Positions 50,948 to 59,884 are shown, counted from the first letter of the stretch. The stretch: 64,000 nucleotides of DNA from Streptomyces sp. NRRL S-118 (GCF_000716335.1 NZ_KL591014.1:10277-74276); one strand, 5' to 3'. Notes: generated by a model not told the origin, from the letters alone. Numbers and translations: made by a program.

Positions 50948-51472
50948 TTGAAGACCAGACTGGGCGCTCAGGCGCTCTTCGTGTCCCTCGTCCTCACCAC
51001 ACTCACCGGATGCAGCATGAACGAATCGGACGACGTCCCGCTCACGGGCACCGCCACCTCCTCCGCCGCGGCCGATGAGGCGGAAAGGGTGTCCAGCGAG
51101 ATCTACGACCTGATCGGCATCAAGGGCAAGGCCTCCGACACCGGGCCCGGCGTCTCGGACTGCTCGGACAAGGATCCCGAGAAGTTCTTCCGGATCTTCC
51201 ACAAGTGGAGCTTCATGCCGGCATCGGCGGCCGAGCTCGGCGGAGTGATGGAACGCCTGAAGGAGGAGCTGCCGAAGCACGGCTGGAAAGTCGTGGAGTA
51301 CGGCCGCGACACCAGCGTGAACAAGAACCTGCAGCTCACGGCCGACAACGACAAGAAGAAGTACAGCGTCAACATCGTCCACCGGGCGAAGAACGATCCG
51401 CCCAAGCTCAGCCTGATGGTCGTGTCCGGCTGCTACCAGGTGCCGGAGGGGGAGAAGGTCGAGCGCTTCTGA
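50948..51472 (+). CDS. Lipoprotein, unknown
   Basis: 174 residues. Signal peptide MKTRLGAQALFVSLVLTTLT with lipobox LTGC (acylated Cys22). The mature part has two conserved-looking Cys (SDCSDKDPEKF and VVSGCYQVPEG) and an alpha/beta region (LKEELPKHGWKVVEYGRDTS). TTG start at 50948 with GAGG upstream. Third gene of the WXG-hydrolase cassette; it could be an immunity or accessory lipoprotein for the exported hydrolase, by neighbourhood only. Confidence 0.7.
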   Translation: MKTRLGAQALFVSLVLTTLTGCSMNESDDVPLTGTATSSAAADEAERVSSEIYDLIGIKGKASDTGPGVSDCSDKDPEKFFRIFHKWSFMPASAAELGGVMERLKEELPKHGWKVVEYGRDTSVNKNLQLTADNDKKKYSVNIVHRAKNDPPKLSLMVVSGCYQVPEGEKVERF

Positions 51473-51516
51473 GCGCCCCCCCGGGCCGCCGTCCCCCGGC
51501 AAGGCCCGGCCGGGGC

Positions 51517-53619
51517 TCAGCCCTCGGTGTGCGGCTCCGGCGCCCAGGTCCACGGGTGGGCGTCGGCGCCGAGGCCGATCGCGAGGGTGCCGTGCTCCGG
51601 GTGGACGTGGAGGGCCGCCGACTCCAGGGCCACGGCTCCCTGCGTACGGGTGACCAGGCGGCCCGCGACCGTGCGGACGAGGATGCGGCCGTGCAGGTCC
51701 TTGCCGATCAGCAGCGGGCCCCGGGGCGTGGCGGCGGCGCCGACCGGGCCGTACCCGTCGAGCGCGACGCGGGCCGGGGCGGCCCCGTCGACCCGTACCG
51801 CCGTCAGCTCCTTGCGGGTCGGCGCGCGGTAGTACAGCTCCAGGCCGCCGTCCGGCGCGGCCGCCACGGCCACCGGGTCGCCGGAGACCGGGAGCCCGCT
51901 GTCCGGGCGGAACGCCACCGGCCGGCCCGGCGCGTCCTGCGTCCAGTGGTGGACGCCGTCCCGCCCGGCCGCGAAGAGGTGGACGCGGCCGGCCCGGTCC
52001 ACCGTGGCCGACAGACCGTCCTGGATCTCCTCGCCGCCGAGGTCCCGCCACGGCCCCCAGCTGCCGTCGGCCTCCCGGATCCGGGTGCTGACGCCCTTGT
52101 CCGCGTTGCGGACGAAGAGGTGCACGCGGTCCTCCCGGTCCGTCGCCGCCACGGGAACGCCGAGCCGGCGCCCGCGGTCGTCGTCGGACTCCGGGTTGCC
52201 CAGCCCGCGCCAGGCCAGGAACGGCCCGCCCGCCGAGCGCTGCTCCAGCAGCACGACCTCGCGCTTGTTGGCGCCGCCGTGCCCGCCGAGCGCCGCGAAG
52301 CGCAGCCCGAACAGCAGGCGCCGCCCGTCCTCGAGGGCCGCCGAGCCGAGGCCGGGCGCGAGGGGCCCGCCGCCCAGGTCGTCCGGCTCGCCCCACTGGC
52401 CGCTGCCGCGCTCGGTCTCCTGCCAGCGCACGGCGCGCAGCCCCAGCACCCCGTACACCGCGAGCCGTCCGTCCGGCTCGGCGACCACGACGGGGCCCGG
52501 GTCCGGGTAGCGGTAGTGCGTGGCCCGCACCCAGCCCTTCCTGTTGGTGAGGGGCCGGGTCCCGCCGACGTTGTAGTCGCCGCAGCCGGCGCTGTTGCCG
52601 CACTGCCAGGACGGGTCCCCGCCGTACGGGACGAGGTGCGCCGCCTTCTCGCGCAGAACCGGCTCGGGGAGGTTCTTGGGCCAGTGGCGGTTGTAGTAGC
52701 CGCGGAAGGAGGTGGTGACGAAGGCGGGTATCGCGCCGCCGTCCTTCGTCGCGTGCGCGACCCAGCGGATCATGGCGGCCCAGCTGAAGGACGCGACGGC
52801 CGTGTGGTCGGCGTGGTCCGAGTAGCCGGGCTGCTCGGAGTCCCGCTTGCGGGTCCGCTCGTCGCTGTGCTGGATGTCCGGGTCGGGGTCCAGGGTGTGG
52901 ATGACGGTCGGCCGGTACTGCTCCATGAGCCCGACGAGGACGTCGATGAGCCGGTCGTAGTCGTAGTCGTCGGCCTTGCGCACGGGGGAGTCGTCGGCCA
53001 CGACGGTCCGCAGGCCGAGCTGGCGGTCCTTCCACAGGCTGGGTACGGCCATCCAGCGGCGGGGCGTGTGCATGGCGAGGTTGAGGAAGACCAGCTCGAC
53101 GCGGCGGTTGCCGTTGGTCAGCGTGTTGATCTCGGCGCGGCGGTCACCGCGGAGGGTGAGGACGCCCTTCTGCCACGGGGTGAACATGTCGAGGCCGAGC
53201 ATCGCCGCGTACGCCTGACGCAGGCCCTGGTGCCGGGCGGAGGAGTAGGCCGACTTGTCGGCGCTGATGTCCTTGCGGCCGGGGATGTGGTTCTTGCCGT
53301 CGTGCTCGCCCGCGGTGACGTAGACGGAGACGAGCGGGACACCGGCGTCGACCATGCGCTGGGTGTCCGGGTTCATGAAGTACAGGTCGTCGTCCGGGTG
53401 CGCCGCGATCTGCATCAGCTGCGCGCGCCGTGAACTGGTGATCGGTATGCCGGGCGCCGGGTCCGCGGTCGGCCCGCTGCGCCGGGGCGTCGGTACGGTG
53501 CAGCCGGTCATCCCGGCGACGACCGCGGCCGCCGTGGCCGCGAGCACCCCGCGTCTCCGCAGTCCCGCCGTGGCCCGCACGATGGCAGGGCGCAGCCCGG
53601 CCCCCCGTATTCCGTTCAC
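51517..53619 (-). CDS. PIG-L deacetylase lipoprotein with propeller-like C-terminus
   Basis: 700 residues. The start has a twin-Arg-like signal and lipobox (LRRRGVLAATAAAVVAGMTG, Cys40), so it is probably exported by Tat and lipid-anchored. Residues about 65-330 are a PIG-L/LmbE zinc deacetylase: MQIAAHPDDDLYFMNP gives AHPDDD, and YSDHADHTAVASF gives the HxxH-type ligand. Residues about 370-700 contain repeated Trp/Gly strands (WGEPDDLGGGPLAPGLGSAA; WGPWRDLGGEEIQDGLSATV; VHLFAAGRDGVHHWTQ) suggesting a lectin-like beta-propeller. Likely deacetylates an extracellular N-acetylglucosamine glycan. Confidence 0.82.
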   Translation of the reverse strand: MNGIRGAGLRPAIVRATAGLRRRGVLAATAAAVVAGMTGCTVPTPRRSGPTADPAPGIPITSSRRAQLMQIAAHPDDDLYFMNPDTQRMVDAGVPLVSVYVTAGEHDGKNHIPGRKDISADKSAYSSARHQGLRQAYAAMLGLDMFTPWQKGVLTLRGDRRAEINTLTNGNRRVELVFLNLAMHTPRRWMAVPSLWKDRQLGLRTVVADDSPVRKADDYDYDRLIDVLVGLMEQYRPTVIHTLDPDPDIQHSDERTRKRDSEQPGYSDHADHTAVASFSWAAMIRWVAHATKDGGAIPAFVTTSFRGYYNRHWPKNLPEPVLREKAAHLVPYGGDPSWQCGNSAGCGDYNVGGTRPLTNRKGWVRATHYRYPDPGPVVVAEPDGRLAVYGVLGLRAVRWQETERGSGQWGEPDDLGGGPLAPGLGSAALEDGRRLLFGLRFAALGGHGGANKREVVLLEQRSAGGPFLAWRGLGNPESDDDRGRRLGVPVAATDREDRVHLFVRNADKGVSTRIREADGSWGPWRDLGGEEIQDGLSATVDRAGRVHLFAAGRDGVHHWTQDAPGRPVAFRPDSGLPVSGDPVAVAAAPDGGLELYYRAPTRKELTAVRVDGAAPARVALDGYGPVGAAATPRGPLLIGKDLHGRILVRTVAGRLVTRTQGAVALESAALHVHPEHGTLAIGLGADAHPWTWAPEPHTEG

Positions 53620-53881
53620 CTGTCGAGCTCCCCGTCCGCTTCCCCCGCAGCGGTGCCCCCGTCTGCGTCATACCGTCCCGGACCGCGGCGGTGGGGCTGG
53701 TCCGAGCCGCCCGCCGCGATCTTCTAGACGGATTATCGGTGGGGCGGGTTGCCTGCCGAGCAGCGGGTCGTACGAGCGGCGGACGCGACGGTCGTACGGA
53801 GCCGGTGCGCGCCGCGCCGCGGTGCCCCGTGACCTGGGCGCCGAGGTGCCCGGTGCCCTGGGCGGCAGGAGCCCCGCCGGG

Positions 53882-54739
53882 CTATCCGGCCGCCCACCGC
53901 ACCTCACCCGTCCCCAGCGCGAGCGTCGCCCGTACACGCATCGGGTCGTCACCCCGGCGCGACAACAGCGCCAGCTCGGTGACGCGGCTGGTCAGGCCGC
54001 CGAGGAGGCCGGCGCAGTGGGTGGCGAGCCGGCGCGGGTCCCGCGTCCGCCCCAGCGAGAGGTGCGGGGTGAAGCCCCTGCCGCGCTCGCCGCAGAGCGG
54101 GAACCGCTCCTCCAGCGCGTCGTACAGCCGCGCCCACGGCTCCCCGCCCCCCGCCGCCGGGTCCAGCCACACGGTCGCGTCGTACCGGTGACGGAACCAG
54201 CGCACCCCCTCCAGCCGGACGGCGAACGCGGGCACCCGCGCCGCAGCCGCAGCGAGCAGCGGGGCGGCGCGCCCGAAGTCCTCCTCCGGAACGAAACCGA
54301 AGAGCACGTTCACATGGGGCGGCCAGCGGTGGAACTGCCGGTCGTGCTCGTGGCGGATGTGCTGGATCGCCGGCCACAGCTCGGCGGGTGGGAGCCACGC
54401 CAGTGCCGTACGCGGCGTCGGGGGTACGGCCAGGATCCCGCCGGCGGCACTCTCCGCGCCCGCCTCCGCCGGGTCCCGGATCGACTGCCGGTCGCTCACG
54501 CGGCCGGCGGCGGTCTCGTCGACGCGGTCCACGCCCGTCGAACGGTCCCAGACCACCTCGCCGTCCGCCTCGAAGAACACCACCCGGTGCCAGGGAATGT
54601 CACCGCCGGGTACGAAGTCCTCCAGCGCCAGGCGCCCGGGTTCCGCGGCCTCGCGGCGGCTGATGCCCATCACGAACCGGGCGGGGTCGAGACGCGGGTC
54701 CCAGCGGATGCGGTGGTAGATCTCGTCGCTCGTACGCAT
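53882..54739 (-). CDS. MJ1316-domain / 2H phosphoesterase fusion (RNA repair type)
   Basis: 285 residues. Residues 1-85 ([20 protein letters not shown], then [20 protein letters not shown]) match the MJ1316/DUF504 RNA-end recognition domain. Residues about 120-285 are a LigT-like 2H phosphoesterase with HVNVLFGF and HLSLGR as the two His motifs (the first has Asn where Thr or Ser is usual). The combination points to processing of RNA with 2',3'-cyclic phosphate or related ends. ATG 54737-54739 is chosen; an upstream start at 54832 adds low-complexity residues. Monocistronic. Confidence 0.78.
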   Translation of the reverse strand: MRTSDEIYHRIRWDPRLDPARFVMGISRREAAEPGRLALEDFVPGGDIPWHRVVFFEADGEVVWDRSTGVDRVDETAAGRVSDRQSIRDPAEAGAESAAGGILAVPPTPRTALAWLPPAELWPAIQHIRHEHDRQFHRWPPHVNVLFGFVPEEDFGRAAPLLAAAAARVPAFAVRLEGVRWFRHRYDATVWLDPAAGGGEPWARLYDALEERFPLCGERGRGFTPHLSLGRTRDPRRLATHCAGLLGGLTSRVTELALLSRRGDDPMRVRATLALGTGEVRWAAG

Positions 54740-54922
54740 GACCTCCGGCCTCCTCGCCCGCCCCCTTTCCACCGTGCCACCGGGGCCCGCACACTCACGT
54801 TCACTCTTCGGAGCGCGCGTCGCTGACGGCACGCGGCCGCGGACGAGCGGAGGCTATGGGCGCCCCGTCGGAACACGTCCGGCGGGGCGCACCCATGACC
54901 GCTCGCCGTCCGGAGGTTCCGT

Positions 54923-55528
54923 ATGCGCCGCCGTCTCGCCCTGCCACTCGCGTCCGCCTTGCTGGCCCTGGTCCCCGCCCAGTCCGCCACCGCCGCGCCC
55001 GCCGTACCCGCCGACAAGCCGCAGCTCCTCAGCGCCTGGACGCAGTCGAGCGCGGCCAGCTACGACGCCTGGTGGGCGGCGCGCCAGAACCAGGGCGCCT
55101 GGAGCGCGTACGCCTTCGACTGGTCGACGGACTACTGCTCCGGCGCCCCCGACAACCCGCTCGGCTTCCCCTTCCAGAACTCCTGCGCGCGGCACGACTT
55201 CGGCTACCGCAACTACAAGGCCGCCGGGGCGTTCGAGGCCAACAAGGCACGGCTGGACTCGGCCTTCCACGCGGACCTGGGGCGCGTGTGCGCCCGCTAC
55301 ATCGACTCCACCCGAGCCACGTGCGACGCGCTGGCGTGGACGTACTACCAGGGCGTGGTGGTCTTCGGTACGCCCGCGAGCACGAGCGGCACGAGCGGCA
55401 CGGGCGGTACGAGCACGGGCGGCACGAGCGGGGACCGTGCGGACGGTCCGGCCACGGACGGCGGCGCGGCCACGGACAGCCCGGCCACGGCCGGCAGCAT
55501 GGTCAGCGCGCCGCGCCCGGCAGGGTGA
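54923..55528 (+). CDS. Secreted phospholipase A2
   Basis: 201 residues. Sec signal peptide (MRRRLALPLASALLALVPAQ, cleavage near ATAA-AP). The catalytic segment QNSCARHDFGYRNYKAAG carries the CxRHDFGYRN motif of prokaryotic group XIV PLA2, with His-Asp dyad and paired Cys for disulphides. The last 60 residues are a Gly/Thr/Ser repeat tail (GTSGTGGTSTGGTSGD) unlike the compact enzymes. ATG 54923 with GGAGG upstream. Its 3' end overlaps the convergent monooxygenase gene by 26 bp, within the disordered tail. Confidence 0.88.
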   Translation: MRRRLALPLASALLALVPAQSATAAPAVPADKPQLLSAWTQSSAASYDAWWAARQNQGAWSAYAFDWSTDYCSGAPDNPLGFPFQNSCARHDFGYRNYKAAGAFEANKARLDSAFHADLGRVCARYIDSTRATCDALAWTYYQGVVVFGTPASTSGTSGTGGTSTGGTSGDRADGPATDGGAATDSPATAGSMVSAPRPAG

Positions 55529-56627
55529 TCGCGTTCTTGGCCCGCGTCATCGACTCCTCCGAGGCCGGGCCGCCCGGGTTCTCCGTCGCGAGCGCCTGGT
55601 TCGCCTCGACGAACGGACGCATGCGGGTCTCGTAGGCGGCGAAGGCCGCGCGGTGGTCCCCGGGCGCCCCGGTGAGGGCGTCCGCCAGGACGTACGCGCC
55701 GACCAGCGCGAGGCTCGTGCCCTGCCCGGACAGCGGCGACGCGCAGTAGCCCGCGTCGCCGAGCAGGACCGCCCGGCCTCGCGACCAGTGGTCCATCCGG
55801 ATCTGCGCCAGGGCGTCGCAGTAGAAGTCGGGTGCCTCCAGCGCGGCCTTCACCAGGCGGTCCGACTCCCAGCGCAGGGCGGCGAGGCGGTCGACGACGA
55901 GCCGCCGCAGCCAGTCGGTGTCCCGGTGGTCGCCGTCCAGCGGCGCGGACTCGAAACCGAAGGCGATCCGCAGTTCGGCGTTGTCGCGCACCGGCATGAT
56001 GCCGAAGCCGGCGTCCCCGTCCCGGAGCCAGACCTGCCAGTCCTCGAGGCCGAGGAAGTTGTCCGCGCTGAAGACGGACAGGTAGCTGCCCAGGTGGCGA
56101 GTGACGTCGTGAGCGGGTCCGAAAGCCAGCCGGCGGACCGCCGAGTGCTGTCCGTCGGCGCCCACGACGACGTCGACGTCCCGCGCGGGACCGTGCGCGA
56201 AGCCGACCCGTACGCCGCCCTCGTGCTCGTGCATCGAGGTGATGGTGTCCCCGAAGACGTACTCGACGGCCGGGTCGTCGCGCGTGTGCTCGTGCAGCAA
56301 CCGGACCAGGTCCTCGCGCAGCAGCTCGATGTCGTCGCTGTCGAGGCGACCGCTGCTCAGCGCGTACTCGGTCGACCGCTCGATCTCCCGGCCGTCGGCG
56401 TCGAGCATCGACATGCCGCGTATCCGTGTGCGCATCCGCCGCGCTTGCGGCAGCAGCCCCATCCGGTCCATGACGTCCAAAGCGGCGCCCCGGATGTCGA
56501 CGGCCTGCCCACCGGCGCGCACGCCGGGCGCGCGCTCGACGACGACCGGCGCCAAGCCGCTGCGGCGCAGCAGCAGGGCGAGTGCGGCACCGGCGATACC
56601 GCCGCCCGAAATCAGTACGGTCTTCAT
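55503..56627 (-). CDS. FAD-dependent monooxygenase
   Basis: 374-residue aromatic-hydroxylase-type flavoprotein. Dinucleotide loop KTVLISGGGIAGAALALLLR, middle DG motif VVGADGQHSAVRRLAF and GD motif VLLGDAGYCASPLSGQGTSL are all present. Similar enzymes hydroxylate polyketides or inactivate antibiotics (tetracycline or rifampicin type); the substrate cannot be told. ATG 56625-56627. Divergent from the GntR-TetR regulator at 56807, with a palindrome in between, so it is its likely target. Confidence 0.85.
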   Translation of the reverse strand: MKTVLISGGGIAGAALALLLRRSGLAPVVVERAPGVRAGGQAVDIRGAALDVMDRMGLLPQARRMRTRIRGMSMLDADGREIERSTEYALSSGRLDSDDIELLREDLVRLLHEHTRDDPAVEYVFGDTITSMHEHEGGVRVGFAHGPARDVDVVVGADGQHSAVRRLAFGPAHDVTRHLGSYLSVFSADNFLGLEDWQVWLRDGDAGFGIMPVRDNAELRIAFGFESAPLDGDHRDTDWLRRLVVDRLAALRWESDRLVKAALEAPDFYCDALAQIRMDHWSRGRAVLLGDAGYCASPLSGQGTSLALVGAYVLADALTGAPGDHRAAFAAYETRMRPFVEANQALATENPGGPASEESMTRAKNAITLPGAAR

Positions 56628-56648
56628 GTCCTGCCCCCTCGATACGGT

Positions 56649-56673
56649 GTACGCCGCTGAATGTACGGCGTAC
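56649..56673. promoter_or_regulatory. Putative operator palindrome
   Basis: GTACGCCG-N9-CGGCGTAC, 21 bp upstream of the monooxygenase start, in the divergent region with the regulator; fits a TetR-type operator. Further GTAC-containing repeats lie at 56746-56773. Confidence 0.6.
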
Positions 56674-56806
56674 GCGCACCCGTGCCAACAGGTGTTTTCC
56701 TGGACCTGTACTAGTTCACCGGGGCTCTGGTGAGGTGTCGCCGCTGGTACGGTCTGCGCTAGTACAGCCGTACAGCAGCCCGAAAAAAACTCCGGAGGAC
56801 CGGCGC

Positions 56807-57766
56807 ATGACCGAGCTGTCCGAGCCGCCGTACCTGCGCATCGCGGCCGACATCCGACGCCGGATCGCCACCGGCGAGCTGGCTCCGGGCGACCGGGTCC
56901 CCTCGACGCGCCGCCTGGCCCAGGACTGGGGCGTCGCGCTCGCCACGGCGACCAAGGCGCTCACGACACTGCGGCTGGAGGGTGCCGTCGAGGCGAGGCC
57001 GCGCATCGGCACGGTCGTCGCCCGGCCCCCGCAGCTCCCGCGGCCGTCGCCGTCCCCTACGGCCGCGGCGCGGCCCCCCGCCGGTTCCCCCGTCCGGGAC
57101 CAGGAGCTCTCGCAGGAGCGGATCGTCCGCGCCGCCATCGAGATCGCGGACGCCGAGGGCCTCGCCGCGCTCTCCATGCGCGGTGTCGCGGCCCGGCTCG
57201 GCGTGGCGGCGATGTCGCCGTACCGGTATGTCAGCAGCAAGGACGACCTCATCGCGCTGATGGCCGACACCGCGTACGGCGAGGCCGTTCACCCCGCCGT
57301 GCCGCCCGCCGGCTGGCGCGCCCGCCTGGAGATGGGCGCCGAGGCCCTGTGGCAGGTCTGCCGCCGCCACCCCTGGATCGCCCACATCGGGCCACTGGGC
57401 CGCCCGCTGGTCCTGCCGAACCTGATGGCCCACGGGGAGTGGCTGCTCAGCGCCCTGGAGGGCCACGGTCTCGACGCCACCACCATGTTCGACGTGCACC
57501 TGTTGATCTACAGCCACGTCCAGGGCCTCGCCGTCCACCTGGAACGCGAACTCCAGGCCCAGGCGGCGACCGGCCTCACGGACGAGGAGTGGATGGCGCG
57601 CCAGGAGGCCTCCCTGCGCACGATCGTCGCCTCCGGCCGCTACCCCGCGGTCACCCGTACCCTCACCGGCTTCCCGAACGGCGACTACGACCTCGACCTG
57701 GACGCCCTCTTCCGCCTCGGCCTGCGGGCCCTCCTGGACGGCATCGCGCACATCGTCGAGGGCTGA
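56807..57766 (+). CDS. GntR-TetR double-HTH regulator
   Basis: 319 residues with two DNA-binding domains. Residues 8-73 are a GntR winged helix (YLRIAADIRRRIATGELAPG, then RVPSTRRLAQDWGVALATAT). After a Pro/Ala linker, residues about 105-160 are a TetR HTH (ERIVRAAIEIADAEGLAALS; MRGVAARLGVAAMSPYRYVS), followed by a TetR-type ligand domain. ATG 56807 with GGAGGA upstream. Divergent from the monooxygenase gene and likely its ligand-responsive repressor. Such fusions are known in actinobacteria but uncommon. Confidence 0.82.
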   Translation: MTELSEPPYLRIAADIRRRIATGELAPGDRVPSTRRLAQDWGVALATATKALTTLRLEGAVEARPRIGTVVARPPQLPRPSPSPTAAARPPAGSPVRDQELSQERIVRAAIEIADAEGLAALSMRGVAARLGVAAMSPYRYVSSKDDLIALMADTAYGEAVHPAVPPAGWRARLEMGAEALWQVCRRHPWIAHIGPLGRPLVLPNLMAHGEWLLSALEGHGLDATTMFDVHLLIYSHVQGLAVHLERELQAQAATGLTDEEWMARQEASLRTIVASGRYPAVTRTLTGFPNGDYDLDLDALFRLGLRALLDGIAHIVEG

Positions 57767-57789
57767 GGTGCCGCTGCGCCGCGTGCCCC

Positions 57790-58043
57790 CTCGCCACTCG
57801 TCGCGGAAGACGTCGGCGGCCGAAGGGCCGCTGATGGCGCGGATGAGCCACTCACGCAGGATCTCGGGCGTGGCAGCCGGTGATGCGCGCACGTACATCG
57901 TCGGGAACGTCGAGGCCGCGCTGCTCGAGTACGAGCAGGATGTCCTCGGCGCGCCCCTCTGCCCGGCCTGCGTCCCTGATCTCCTCGGAGATGGCTGACG
58001 TGTAGAAGGCTTCCTTGCGGGCCTCGGATGTACGAGTGATCAC
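57790..58043 (-). pseudogene. Remnant of an Rpn/PD-(D/E)XK nuclease-family C-terminus
   Basis: Minus strand encodes SEARKEAFYTSAISEEIRDA and GRAEGRAEDILLVLEQRGLD, then DVRARITGCHARDPA followed by a stop, while the next frame continues PEILREWLIRAISGPSAADV. Together these resemble the C-terminus of a common Streptomyces Rpn-like family with GRAEG repeats. The N-terminal nuclease domain is absent and a frameshift lies near 57850-57890. Decayed; no function expected. Confidence 0.65.
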
Positions 58044-58071
58044 CCGGGCGGGCCGGGTGGGTTCGCGGGCC

Positions 58072-58761
58072 TCACCGGCCGGGGCGGTGATCGAGCCCCA
58101 GTGCCCTGTGGTCCTCGTCGGTGACCGGCCACCACGGCAGCGTGCGGCAGGTGGTGGTGCCCCGGCCGTTCCGGGACGGCGCCGGCCCGGCCGTGCAGCG
58201 CCCGGACACCTGGAGGGCGACGATCCGGCGGCCCTGCCACACACGGCCGATCCGCTGCAGGACGGCGCGCTTGAGGTAGGCCTCGGACAGCCGCCCGAGC
58301 GGCCCCCGCGTCGGCACGTTCCGCACGGTGTGCGCGTTGACGTAGGTGTCCCAGGCCCGGCGGATCACGTCCGGGTGGGCCTGGCCGGACACCGGACCGC
58401 CCGTGTTCGTCCCGCTGTCCCGGGCGGTGAGGTCCACCCACTCGGAGGCGAGCGGGGCGCCGGAGCCGCCCTGCGTGCGCAGCCGGACGCCGATGGCCTC
58501 GTCGCGCCGCACCGGGCGCGGGGCGAACAGCTTTCCGTCCTGGCCGAACGCCGGTCCTGCGTACGCGTCGCCCACCTGCCGGTGGCGGGCGGCGGCCTGG
58601 TCGTGGGCAGGGGGACCGGAGAAGAGCCCGCCCGGCCGGAGCAGAGCGGCGCCGGTCAGGAGCAGGCCGATGGCGATCAGCGCGCCCACCGTCCAGGGCG
58701 GCCGGGTCCGGGGCCGGGTCGCCGCTGCGCCGTCCGCAGCGAGGGGGTGCGGCCGTTCCAT
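58072..58761 (-). CDS. Membrane-anchored extracytoplasmic protein
   Basis: 229 residues: short cytoplasmic start, one membrane helix (PPWTVGALIAIGLLLTGAAL), then an exported domain with conserved-looking segments (AWDTYVNAHTVRNVPTRGPL; LQRIGRVWQGRRIVALQVSG) and two Cys (GRCTAGP, TTTCRTL). No family recognised. ATG 58759-58761. No close operon partners. Confidence 0.6.
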   Translation of the reverse strand: MERPHPLAADGAAATRPRTRPPWTVGALIAIGLLLTGAALLRPGGLFSGPPAHDQAAARHRQVGDAYAGPAFGQDGKLFAPRPVRRDEAIGVRLRTQGGSGAPLASEWVDLTARDSGTNTGGPVSGQAHPDVIRRAWDTYVNAHTVRNVPTRGPLGRLSEAYLKRAVLQRIGRVWQGRRIVALQVSGRCTAGPAPSRNGRGTTTCRTLPWWPVTDEDHRALGLDHRPGR

Positions 58762-59069
58762 GCGCGTGTCCTTCCGGAAGAGCGTCCGGGTCACCACCGG
58801 GCCGCGACGTGCACGGCGGCTCCCTGCCGGCCGACCTAGCGGGCCCCCGGGCCCCCGGTAGCGGTCCTGCCGGAAGGGCCGGTGGCCATGGGGGGCCGGG
58901 GTGGACCGCATGGCCCTTTCTTCTTCTCCGATGAGAGGAAAGTACGGTCACCGACGGGCCGGAACGGCCGGCCACGCGACGGGCCACGCGGAATCATGCG
59001 CCGAACGGGTGGGCTTCCGGCGGGGCGCCTCCGCCGAGGACATCCGTCGTTGCGACGGGACACGACGAA
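58762..59069. other. Intergenic, nothing recognised
   Basis: About 300 bases upstream of the minus-strand membrane protein gene. It must hold its promoter, but I see no clear hexamers; open frames here look like shadows. Confidence 0.45.
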
Positions 59070-59100
59070 GCCCCGCACCCGGGCGGACCGGGTGCGGGGC
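59070..59100 (-). terminator. Terminator after the MmpS-like lipoprotein gene
   Basis: Perfect 13-bp stem GCCCCGCACCCGG / CCGGGTGCGGGGC with loop GCGGA, 28 nt beyond the gene's stop on the minus strand. Confidence 0.85.
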
Positions 59101-59128
59101 GTGCGGGGCGTACGTACGGGCGTCGCCG

Positions 59129-59605
59129 CTACTTCAGCTTGTACGCGCAGGGCTTCGCGATCTTCCCCTCGCCGTTGTCCGCGACCTTCTTGCCGTCCAC
59201 GGTGATCGTGCACGACGCGGCCGTCAGCATGCCGTCCTCACCCTGGACGGTGCCCGGCGTGACGATCACGAGACGGCCGACCTCCTTCTCCGCGCCCCGC
59301 GGCGCGATGGTGGCCGTCCGCTTCCAGGGCAGGGTCACCGTCTCCGTCTTCGACTCGTCGAGGGTCCACATGACCATCGTCCGGCCCTCGCCCCGCACCT
59401 CGATGGTCACCTCGTGCGAGGCGCCCTCGCCCGCGGAGCCGGAGGTGTCCGGCTTCCCCTGCTGCGACGACCCGGCGGACGGTTCCCGGCCCGCGCTCTT
59501 GCCGCCGTCCCCGCCCTCTTCGGCGGCTCCGCCGCAGCCCGTCAGCAAGGCCGTGGCCAGCACGAACGCCGTCGCCGTGGCTGTCCTGGTGACTGTCCTG
59601 CGCAC
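59129..59605 (-). CDS. MmpS-like lipoprotein
   Basis: 158 residues. GTG start at 59603-59605, signal peptide (RRTVTRTATATAFVLATALL) and lipobox LTGC. A Gly/Ser/Glu-rich spacer leads to an immunoglobulin-like domain: HEVTIEVRGEGRTMVMWTLD, then TVTLPWKRTATIAPR and SCTITVDGKKVADNGEGK. This is the pattern of MmpS-type accessory proteins, which in mycobacteria work with MmpL transporters; none is adjacent here. Divergent from rpsJ. Confidence 0.72.
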   Translation of the reverse strand: MRRTVTRTATATAFVLATALLTGCGGAAEEGGDGGKSAGREPSAGSSQQGKPDTSGSAGEGASHEVTIEVRGEGRTMVMWTLDESKTETVTLPWKRTATIAPRGAEKEVGRLVIVTPGTVQGEDGMLTAASCTITVDGKKVADNGEGKIAKPCAYKLK

Positions 59606-59884
59606 ATTTCCCCCAATGATCGGCTCGCGGGCGGCAGCCCCGCCCGGCACGGCCGACGATCTTAGACGCCACCCCCGGCGACGGGATCAGGAGCGGCGGT
59701 GCCGGCGCGGGCACGGCACAGACGAGGCACGAGCACCGGCCCCGGAAACCGGCCCGGGCTGCCGTGGCGGAGCGTTGCGCGGCCTCGGCCGGCCACGCGT
59801 CACCCGGTCGCCGCACCACCGGCCGCGGGCCGCGCGCCAGGCCGGCCGCACCGCAGCCCGGAGCCGTTGCGCGCGTGCCGTGGT

